Source: Sapria himalayana
Lineage: Eukaryota; Streptophyta; Magnoliopsida; Malpighiales; Rafflesiaceae
Length of the DNA stretch: 64,000 bases
Assembly: GCA_029783825.1 (NCBI GenBank)
Contig: JAREIK010002415.1
Span: 794,506-858,505, forward strand
Direction: 5' to 3'
The translations under genes were made by a program, and so were the position numbers. The notes below the pieces were generated by a model. The model worked only from the letters and a program-made list of their open reading frames with translations. It had not been told where the DNA came from and searched no databases. Shown piece by piece: positions 35,601 through 47,700 of this stretch (position 1 is its first letter; every line of letters starts with the position of its first letter).

Positions 35601-38600
35601 GATATATAGCTTTTATAGTACTAATAAATATTAATGTGATGTTTGGGCTTGCCTATAGAAAAAAATATATTATAGTATTAATGGATGCATAATATATTGG
35701 GGCAAAGACAGTGAAGTTGTTGCTTGTAATTTTTATAACTATGCTCGGTACCAAAAAGATATTGCATATAAAAGGTAAAAAATAAATATTTCTCATAAGA
35801 AGATATATTATTTCATGTTGACTCCTCATTTGTAAAGATTATTTGTATCTAAAGTCATTGTAAATAACATGGGTTGGCACAAAGAGTATATTATTGAAGA
35901 TGATGTGATGTGACATTGCTCAAATTCTCCTTCTTGAAAATATTTTGATGATTGTCATCCATCTTTTACAGATGAAAGTCAAAATATTAGATTAGAGTTG
36001 TGCACATATAAATTTTATGTCATTTGGACAAATAGCACAATAATATTTTTACTGGCCAGTTATTACTATACCTTATAATTTACCAACATGAATATACATG
36101 AAAGATGAGTACATATTTTTGTGTATTATCATGCCCAATCTGAGAAATCCAAAAGACAAATTAAATAATTTCCTACATCCCTTTATTGTAGAGCTCGAAA
36201 TTTTGTGGGAATATAGTATCAAAACATATGATATATCTAAAAAGCAGAACTTCAAAATAAATGCAGCACTTATATAGACTATAAGTGATTTTCCTACATT
36301 CAATATTGTTGGGATGGGGTACTGTAGGGAAATTAGCTTGTCCTTATTGTATGGAGGATTCAGATGTATTTTATCTGAGCAAAGGAGAAATGACTTCTTG
36401 GTTTGATAATCACAGTAAGTTCTTACATATGGAACAATTATTTCGGATGAATATTGATGCATTTAGGAAAAGTCATAAAGTTGTGAAAGGTGAACCATCT
36501 TTGAATTAATGCACAAATTTCAAATATTTATCATTGTGATTGGAAGAAAAGAAATATCTTTTGAAATTTGAGTTATTGGAAAACCAACCTAATTAGGCAC
36601 AACTTAGATGTGATGCATATTGAGAAAAACTTTTTTAATAATATTTTTAATACTACCATGAATGTGGGAGGAAAAACAAGGGATAATATCAAACCAAGAG
36701 ATAATTTGAAATAGTTCTGTTCATATTTAGAGCTACATAGAGACAAATCAGTGAATAAATTCAATAAGGCTTGTTATAGTTTTAGCAAGGATGCAAAAGA
36801 AGCTTTGTGCAAATGACTGATAAAGCTCAGGTTTCCTGACGAATATACATCTAACATGGGAAGATATGTTGATATGTAAATGCATAAGTTATTTAGGATG
36901 AAAAGTCATGACTGTTATGTATTTATATAGAGACTAATACCCATAGCATTCTGTGAATTACTTCCACAAAATATTTGGGAAGCATTAACTAACATAAGTA
37001 TTTTATTTAAGAATCATACTTGTAATATCATAACAAATAAAGAAACAAAATAATATCCTCATTATTTTATGCAGCCTTTAGTGTATTTTACTCCTAACTT
37101 CTTCAAGTCTATGGAATTTTTTTCAATCAACTTATCTTATGAATCCATGATAGTTGGCCCCGTGCAATATAAATGGATATATATGTTTGAGATATTATAT
37201 AATTTTTATTTTTAATCTAAAAATTTAAATGTATCCAATAAATTTTTTTTTAAATATATACGTATTTTAGATATCTTAGAAAATTAAAAAATAATGTTCA
37301 AAACTAAACTAAAGTTGAATGATCGATATTCAATGCCTACTTGGTTGAAGATGTTTTGGTATTTTGTGCACATTACTTTTAGTCACAATTATATAATCTA
37401 CATAATAAATTGTTACTAAATAATATAATTGGTATGGGGATAGATCAAAATAAAATGATGTGCTTTTTATTTTTAGACATATGGATCGATCATATGGTAG
37501 AGAATCATCAAGATATTTGTTAGATGACCAATAGTATCATACTATGCACACATATATTTTGTTGAAATGTGAGAAAGTTACAACTTATATTGAATAAGAT
37601 TTATAATAATTTCATATTCTCATTTATGTCATATGCAACACATCTTTTTAATAATTCAATATACCTTTAATTTTATTTTTGAAGAATTAATGATAAGGAA
37701 TTAAGGGAAAGAAAACTTTATATTGATTGTGCTTCAATTGATGCTTAAAAGAATTTTACAAATTGGTTTAAATAATTTGTCAGTATATAACTTATCATTC
37801 TTGGTTCCAAATAGTTATGTGCAATATTATATAAGCATAAATTTATCTTTTATCATTTTGTAGATATAATTTTCGTCATCAAATATAAGTAATAGATAAA
37901 TAAAAGATCTTGCAAAAAGGTCATAATAAAATTTACAGATATATCACATACATTATGTAAATGGATATAAATTTCATACTTTAAAACATAGTTCAAATAG
38001 AACTACAATAAATAGTGGTGTTTGTATCAAGGGGTCTAATTATATTGTATCTTCTATTGATTTTTACGGTTAGCTAATTGAAATTATACACGTGGAGTAT
38101 AAAACTTACCAATTAAGATGACAATTCTATTTAAGTGTGAATGGTTTGATCTTATTCCAAATATGGGTATTAGAATTCATCATCAATATAACCATATTAA
38201 TAGGCACCATAAGAAATATTATCATAAGTACAAGCCATTTATTCTTGAGATATAAGCCAAATAAGTGTGTTACATTATTTATCTAACCACAAGAAGAAAT
38301 CCATGTCACTAGTGAGTAATATATAAAATAAAACTTAGATCAGCTGTAAAAGTATTGAAAAAAATATTATTGTCACTCTACTGCATTTATCAGCATTTCA
38401 AGAAAATAATGTGGAACTTTATTCAATCATTCGTGGAGTAGATGATGGGCTTTAAATATTATTTGGTGAAGGTGAAAACTATTTGGATATTGATGATAGT
38501 CATATTAAAGAAAATAATAAGGAAGAATTAATTACATAATCAGATGATGATGAATATATAGATAAAGATAATTTGTTAGAAATTTCCGATAATGACTAGA

Positions 38601-41600
38601 AACTCAGTGACTACCATGTTATTTTTTCATTCTCGTTTTATAATCGTTATAATGTATATGTTAAATTAAAATATTTTAATTGCTTTTTAAATGTTAAAGT
38701 GGTTGTTATTATGTTTTGTTATCATGATATTTTTTATAAATTGTTTTTCTTATCTCTTTATATTTTAATATTTATATAACTTGATTTAACTATTAGAGAT
38801 AATCATTTAAGTAGCCGAGGATCTCAATATGTGGATAAGGATAGAAGAAATCAACTAATATTTTGTGTAGGAGGAAATTTACATGTATTCAGTAATAATA
38901 ATACTATAAATATCTCTTTTCATTCTCTCACACATGGTAGAAAATTTGACATTATCTCATCATGACAAACACAAATTGATTGTCATAGATATTTTATCTT
39001 CGTCTCATTTTGCACAGGAATGTATTGATAACTTCGTCCCTCCTATCTTAGGAGGCCCATGCATTTGTAGTACGACATTGACACCGGTAGGATATTATAA
39101 TCCATAATTTGCAAGCAAAGTTATAAGAAAATATTTATTTGGCTTACAATTGATAATAAACAGTATTTAGCTTTCTTAAATTTACTACATGTATTCATTA
39201 TCATTTTTATTTTTTTTCATTTTTATTTAACATAAAATAAAATGTGAATGAAATTAAGTATATTATAATGTTTAATATTTGGTAATTTAAACTTTACAAA
39301 TTATGAGAATGCTGCTTATGTAACATTATCATTTAGAATTAAAATAATATTTGCATTAAAAAGTTTTGGATAATAAATAAAATTGAATTAAATATTAACT
39401 TAGTAGCAAAAAAAATTAGTATTTTTTTGTTTTTATGTATATGTACGTGATGATATTAAATTACTTACAAATTTATTCATTATGCTTATCATACAATTGG
39501 GGAGATATTTAAAGAAAAACTAGTTTTTGAGGGTATTTAGTGAATCAAAGTGTTCCAAGTATGAAAAAATTTTAGTGGAAAAACTTTAAGGTACAATTTT
39601 CATGTATTTACTTGTTTTTTAATTTAGTCTAATATGATTTACTCTTAAAATAAATGTATTATAATATATTATTATCTTATTTGGTTTTTGCATCAAAAAT
39701 ATAAATGGAATAATACTTTGGTAGTCTCGGTGAAGGATACATGAAAATATATAGTCAGTGTGAGATACAATGATAAGCTTGGAAAATAAAGAAAATATAT
39801 AGTAAAGATGCAAAACCTAATAATATTCCCCAAAGTATTTGGATAAAGTTGTGAGTATACTGGAACATTGATGAGTTCAAGGTCTTGTCCCATATGACCT
39901 CACATTATTGTCATTTAGAGAAAGCATATGAAGGATCAAAACCTTCAAAACGTATTAGAGATTTAAAGGTGACATATCAACATTCAAAAAATTTGGTATA
40001 ATTGTTTTTCATTTTTTTTAATATTTAAATTTTTTGAATACAAAGGATAATATATGTGTGATAATATATAAATTACCTTAGTAATAACTATTATTTATTT
40101 TCAAGAGGCTGAGTTGAGATTTCCACCAATCTTTTTGAGATATTCAAGTGAATGCACAAAAAGAATGGATTATTTGTGGATAACCGGTCAAATGATATTA
40201 ATGTGAGTTTATCATTTTATACTTGCAGTTTCATATGTTAATTGCAATTAATAAAAGAAAAAAATATAAAAAAATTGATTATTTAGTATTCATTGTAAAT
40301 AATATGCAAACTCAAATATATATTTTTACCGTAACTGATGAGTTATTATTTATGGACTCATTAAATATAATGATTAACTTTATTTGTATGTTATTTTTAA
40401 GTAGGAAGATGATAGTTTCATGTGTTACTATATATTTTATCTAAATATATTAATGATGAGTTATGTTCTATTTTAATAATTATAAGAAGTTATGAAGGAT
40501 ATAGTAGCAATTGCTTCACAATTGATAGATCCTTCTACAGATATGTCAGAGATTTATGTTGTACATATTTACCTTTAGGTTATCGGAGTGGAGCCAAAAA
40601 AAATAGCAAGTGTATGGTCTTGGTATCTATACATCTACATTTTATCCAGGTTCTATTTGGAGTTCCTTCGTCATCATCTTCTAATTACAATATCATATTT
40701 GATGAGAGATTGCGTGAGGAGATACATGAAATTTAATATACATTGCAAAGGAAAAATGAGAAGATATAATAAATGAATGGTGAGATACAAAAAAAATGAA
40801 GAGATGTAAAAGGAAATTATAAAAAAAGAAAAAAAATGATGAAAGAATGAAAAGAGTGGATAAAATATAATAGAAGATTTTGAAGATGAAGGAAATTATG
40901 TGCAAGTTGACATAGACATCATTTATTTTTTATCATTCCGAAGAAGATCAATCCAGATCTCTAGAGGATCATCAGAATAAGGACTCATAGTTATTTGTCT
41001 TTTTGTTATTAATTTTTGCCACAAATATTTTTGTTGTGAAATTATAGTTTTTGTGTTAATGTTTGTTAACTAATTTATTACTTGTGTATTGTATTTTATG
41101 GATATTTTTATTTGTTATCTGATGTGTTATTCTGTAGTGAATGTTATGTGAATATCATTTGATAAATAAAATATGGATGTACTTATTTGATTGTATGTTA
41201 TATGATTTTTGTATGTATTTGTATAATGTATACAATATATAGAAACTACACAAATAAAACATATCCCTGTTGCAGAAAAAAGAAATGGAATATGACATTT
41301 ATAAATCCATATCTAATAATTCTAATTTAAAAACGTATCTTCTATTTCTAATTTGTTCTGTCACTAATTTTGTTATGGAAGTTAAGATTCCTTTGTCATC
41401 GCTAATTTTAGTTACGAAAAAAAAAATTCTCTCATTTAAGAAATGTCCTAGAATTATCCATTTCTAAAATTTCGAAAGGAACATTTTAGAAATGGATTCT
41501 TTCCGTTTCTAATTACGTTGCTATTTGAACATTGCGACAAAATTAGAAATGGAATCTTTCTCTTTCTAATAACATTACTATTTGAACATTACGACAGAAT

Positions 41601-41738
41601 TAGAATGGAAAAGCCCATTTTTGATTCTATTTTTTCTTGTAGTATAAAATTACTTAAAATCAATTAACTCTCATCTCTTACCATCTTTACACCTAAAAGA
41701 TCTCTCTCATAATCACAAGCTTAATAAAAAAGACAGAG

Positions 41739-41772
<34 letters not shown>

Positions 41773-44700
41773 AAAAAAAATTAAGCACAACAATAATGAG
41801 GGCTCCCTTGTACAATGAGAATTTTAATTCACCAAAGGTTAAGATTACATTACATATCATTATTTTATTACAAAATAAATTTATAGAATATTTTAGAATA
41901 AGAAATGATCTTCAAGCCTCTTAGATAGGCTGACTTATTAATAGTTTATATTTATTCTTTCATATATTCTTATATGCTTAGTTTTGAAGTAAAATGAAAT
42001 GGGACAATTGGAATCCAAACCAAAAGTGGTTGAAGTTCATTAATAATGTCTTGTCTGAGTATAGTCTGAATCAGAGATATGCTAGAGAATTCTACCGCAA
42101 GTGCATGAAAGAAAGAGAAAAGAGTTCCAAGTTCCATTGCGACGATATCTACTTGAGATCTAGTTGATAGTGATAAATCTAGACATGATAGTTCCATGGG
42201 TAGTAGGATTAATGTGGTGTGAGTGCTTGGAAGATCTTAGTTGTGATAATTAATTAATCATATGAATGTTTGAAATATCATATTAGAGAAAAATTTTTCA
42301 AAGATTCAATGACTACATTTCTTATTGAGTATATTATGAAGGGAAAGACTTAAATATTCTAGGTAGAAAATGAATTACTCTTCAGAAAGGGATAATGATA
42401 ATATGTTACCTCATTTGAAAAATTGTAGAAAAAAAAAATCATCTATGAGTGTCATGATTCTATGTAGACTGTCCATCCAAGTATACATCATTCTATAACT
42501 ATATTGGAATAGCGATACTATTATCTCATTTAAAAACAAGATAAGGTGGATCAAAAAAGTTGTCGACTTTGATAATAGTCATATGTCCCCTCATTGAGGA
42601 ATGATAGAACATAAATGGTATCGATACTAGGACTTGCACCTGTTTCACTTTCTATTAGGTATACTCACTTCAAACTCTTATCAGAATAGCAGATTCATGA
42701 GTCAATACTCATATTACATCTGATTGTACTTTATTTACATCCTTTTATAAAGTTAGAGTTGCCAATATTATTATAGTTAATAGCAACATTATACTAGATG
42801 AAGAACATGACAATATTAATGTAAACATCACTTTGTTGGCTCACATTTTTATGTTACAGTTTTTTATCATAAATTTTGTCTAATTTATTTTGAAAAATAT
42901 CTTAATTGTTATATTGTTTTGGTGTCTTTTAAAGATGTATTTATATACATCTTTTATATACATGACAAACAATTTTCAAAGATGACTTTTTTGTAGACTA
43001 GGTGTGATAATTGGTATATATTTTATTTTACTCTAAGAAGACCAATGAGATGTTTGACTACTTTTGATGTATATTCTTAACTTATTCATTATTTTTGGGG
43101 AGATTTGTGACTTGGTGCACCATACATAAAATATTTGATTTTTATTGTACCAAACTTTTTATAATTTTAAAAATATATATCAAATTCTAAAATAATTAAG
43201 TTCTTGTATACTAAAATTCATCAACCTGATTTTACCTCGAAATTTGAAAAATAAAATAAAATGAAATTTAATTAATTCAAAAACTGATGTTTGAAAGTGA
43301 GAAACCAAATTATTTTGTAAAATGGACATATTTGAATCCATGTCCTCTACCTATAAAAATCACAACAAAGCACTCAGTCACACAATTGTTACCATCAATA
43401 TAACAAATCAAAATATTTATATATACATACAAAATATATATTATACATATATAAGTAAACATAAATATATGTAGATATATAAATAAATATATAAATTGGC
43501 AAACATATATATACCTATATATAAAATTATATATAACTATATAAATATTTCCTTCTTTGAGGATAAATCATTCTCAGGGGCTTCATTTTGAATAATGAGT
43601 TCCCATAATAATTATAGTGTGAGTCATATTCCTTCCTTGTCTTGTTAGAAAAAATCAACCTAGATTTTCAAACAAATAGATTGTTTATCTCCCACCGACC
43701 TCGTTATAAAACTTGAGGAGTGTCTTGAGGCATTGTGTAGTGTTGTATCACGTTCTAACATGTGAAATGTTAATGATAATAGTAATAAATTTAGATTGTG
43801 AATCATCTCATAAAAAGATTGGAATTAGGAGACTTGAATGTCTTTATCTTAAGGTAAACAATTAACTTAGACCTTCATATTGCTCTACAAAAGAAAAAAA
43901 TGTAGTACTTTTGTCAAAATCTATCTTCCCAAGCACTCTCTTATTTTCTTATTAGTACTCCATATTTAATTTTATCACCTTATATTAATAGCAGCATGAT
44001 CTCATCTACATCTTTTGAAGTATTTACTCATCTAATATGATGGCAGACTATGTTGGATGAACTGTAACTCATCATTCTAAACAAAAATTAGGACTTTGTA
44101 TGTATATATTTAAATATTTATACTAGATGCAAGTGGGTAAATACATTGAAGATTGAACTAATTGGAATGTAGACTACCTTAATACTAGAAATATTGTTAA
44201 GAAAACTACATACACATATGAGATTGATTACTAGGATACCTTCTCTCCAATGAAAAATAAAATAGTCATAACCAAGCTACTTTTTATCTCTGGTCATTTT
44301 TTATAGGCCGGGAAGGTTCAATCATACTCATATCAGGCTAAGAGAAACGACCAAAAAAAAGTGAAGTTAGAGTATTTTACTAATATGTGGAATACCTTCA
44401 TTCACAATAATCCTAAGCAAATGTATTTGAAATAATCTCCAAATTTTTCTCTTTAAAAGAGTACAAATATAGTGTATAGATTAAGGAAACCATATATTGG
44501 ATATGGTAATCACCTAGATCCTAGTTTAGAATATTTTCTTTAGTAGTTTTGGGGATTGGCCTTTACTAATGAGTTTCGGACAACCATTACTTTTAATTTC
44601 ATATGTTGAATGACGGTATCATCTTGTTATTTTTTGTTTATGATATTATTATTATAAAGAATGATTAGTTGTGAATCATCAAATAGTTTTTTTTAGATAA

Positions 44701-47700
44701 GAGGCCAATAATCTTAGGGTACACTTGATGTTGCATATTTAAATGTTGTGATTGTGCTTCTTCAAAAGAAATATGTATTTGATATTTCTCATGGGGTGGT
44801 GCACTTGATGATTCTCCACTAAACCTGAACTTTATTTATTTATTTTTTATTGAGTGCTAATGTAAATTATTCTTCACTAGTCCTGGGTTTGGATCTTACT
44901 TATGATATTGATTTCACTGTTGATATATTTATATATAGAAGGATTATAGAAAAGTTTAACAATATAATAAATACTAGATAAGATACTACATATGTAGCTA
45001 ATATAATTATTCATTTTTTAGATTAACTTAGAAAAATTGTTGTGGATATAATATTATGTATTTTGAGATATGTGAAGAAAGTATTTGAGCTTAGTCTTTC
45101 ATTTATAGCTCGTGAAAATTGCAATGTTGAGAAGTATTTTAATTCTAGTTATGTCTTTGTGATCGATTATCAAACATATATAGATCTTGTACATGATTTT
45201 TTTAATTTTCTTAGAGATAACTAGGTCTCCTGGAAATGTTAGATATAACATGTTCTTTTTAGGTCAAGAACAAAAGTAAAATATAGAGTTCGAGAGATTA
45301 TTTTTTTAGTAAGGGTTTCTATCACTCTTTTTTATAATTAGACAACTTGACATATTACTTACAATTTAACCTCCTAATGTGCTTTTTTATGATGTATTTT
45401 GACATGAGGTTCTAATTACTGTAAATATTATTGTTATTTTCATTTTTATTAATTAAGAAATATATGGACTTAGAGCATCTCTAACAAGACTATATAAAAT
45501 AGCTACTCAAAAAATATTAAAATATAGTATTATATATTTTAACTACCCACTTTTTAAAGTTAACTCCAACAATGATATCTATTTTAGATATCCACTTCAA
45601 TTAACTATAACTAACTTTCAAAAATAATATCTAAAATACTATATTAAATGTCATGTCATCACCATATTAAATAAATTCAATCTGGTAATGACATGGCACA
45701 CACACAAGCACACACACACAGTTGATTTGAACATTTTAAGATCAAATAGAAAAAAAAAACTAATAAAATTTTAGAATGCAAAAAAATGGTGCTACAGAAA
45801 ACCATCGTTCGGTAGAACCGAAAAAATTTTAGAGCACGGATTTTTTTCGTGCTGTGTGTGTGTGTGTGTGTGCACGAAACTTGTTTTCATGCACACACAT
45901 GAAATTTCAGAGCACCAAAAAAATGGTGCTACCTAAAACAAATAAATCCAAACTTATTTCGTGTATAGAAAACAAGTAATCGTGTACCAAAACAACACCT
46001 ATACCAAACTATACATGTTTAAAAAACAAATTATCATAATATTAGGGATAAGCATAATCCAAATCCTAGAAATCAAATTGCTAAATGAAAAATCAACTCT
46101 AGAAGCAAAAAATACTTGTATTCAGGTGGTACTCTTCTTTCCATGCGAAATATGATGGCGTCTGGCGAGGAATGATTGATCGCTACATGTAACGAGTCAA
46201 TCGAATGATATAGGAAATTGATAGGTAAATACCAAGCCTCTTTAAGTTGATTTTTAAGAAAATTCGCATTAAAATATCTGAACGGGAGCATTTGATCAGT
46301 CTCTTGGAGATGCTCTCTTATACTCACTTCTCTCATCTCGATTCTCTCTCTCTTTCATATCTCCAAGCATAAAAGTCAACTAAATAAGTATACAACTAAT
46401 AAAATATATTTATCAATGGATGGTTCGATATCATTGACCTTTTCTTCTCAACATCCTCTCACTCACTCTCTCATCTCTTCATCTATCTCTCTCTCTCTCT
46501 ATCTCACACACACACTCTCTACTTTCACTCTCTCTTCATCTCTCTCTCTCTACTGTTACTCGCTCTTCATATCTCTCTCTTGCTCTCTCTAATGTCACTC
46601 GCTCTTCATATCTCTCTTGCTCTCCCTTCCTTCCCCCTCTCTCTATGTCTCTACTTTTATTCTCTTCCTCCCTCTCTCCTTACCCTCCCCCTCCCTCCTT
46701 CCTCTCTCTCTCTCTCTCTCTATATTTATATCTCTCTCTACTTTTACTCTCTCTCTCCCCACCCCCCCCCCACTTCTTCTTCCTCTCTATCTTAACATGC
46801 AAAGTAATTGGAAAATGCATTTCCAAACTAAGTATATGCATTTATCACATGGTAAAGGTAGATATGTTCATTAATTTTTATAAACTTCTCCCTAATTTTG
46901 TTAAATTCAATGTACTTGTCTCTTACTAATTACTTTTAGAAATATTGGATGGATCACCTCAAATATTTTTGTATTTGTAAAAATGACCAATGCATTATAT
47001 AGTTATAAAAATAATTGTTTTGAACATTTTATCCAAATTAATGATTATTCTTACAAAATAAATTAACTATAATATTTTTATAAAAATAAGATTCATTTCG
47101 TAATAAAGAATTATTCTTTTTTCAAAATTGAATTTTAAAAGGATTATTTTTGAAGCTTAACAACCATTTGGAAAATTAATCTTTAGGGTCATCTAGAAGC
47201 ATTATTGTTTATTTTTAGAGTCATCTGAAAAATTAATCTTTTTTTGTTATAAACTTAATGATAAAAAAGTTTTATTTATAAATAACTTAACAATCATTTA
47301 GTTGAATAAAATAGCGAGAAAAAAATCATTCTTAAAATAAAATGATACAATAGTTTATTCCAAAACTCTAAAACATAAATTTCTCATTGTTAAACGGAAG
47401 AGCCCATTACTGAAATCCTAAGATCTTTTGATTCAACTGGATCCAATATTACAAGGAATTCATGTTAACCACCAAACTCAATGAAAGGGGCTAACAAATT
47501 TGTTGTAAAATGTATACTATTTTTCACTTTTCACCTGTTGTGTTGTGTAAAATAAATATAAATCCACGAGTTCAATAATGAGACGCCCAAACTCGGTTGA
47601 TCATGATTAGTTGAGGACAGAGGTCCACGTAAATTAAACGTATATTTTAAAATAAATTAATAGTGCTAGTATATTTATGTCAGACGTGCAATCAGTAAGT

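Larger units (their letters stand above)
33465..41644 (+). mobile_element. CACTA (En/Spm) DNA transposon, 8.2 kb, in the DUF642 intron
   Basis: The left terminus is CACTACAAGAAAAAAA at 33465 and the right terminus TTTTTTCTTGTAGTA ends at 41644 (last base decayed from G). Flanks TAT (33462-33464) and TAA (41645-41647) fit a 3-bp target duplication with one change. Subterminal zones contain short repeated words (GCTAATTAGCGAT, TTAGCGATGA, CGTCACTAAAT on the left; GAAATGGAAT, CTTTCTAAT, CTATTTGAACATT on the right). The plus strand carries a TnpD-type transposase relic, opposite to the host gene. Confidence 0.93.

Noticed and set aside
41970..42197. 75-residue minus-strand frame in the DUF642 intron
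   Set aside because: No domain, no splice context and no homology recognised; likely chance in decayed repeat DNA.
46580..46929. Three overlapping Ser/Leu/Pro-rich frames, possibly membrane peptides
   Set aside because: All three plus-strand frames are open because the region is a polypyrimidine tract.
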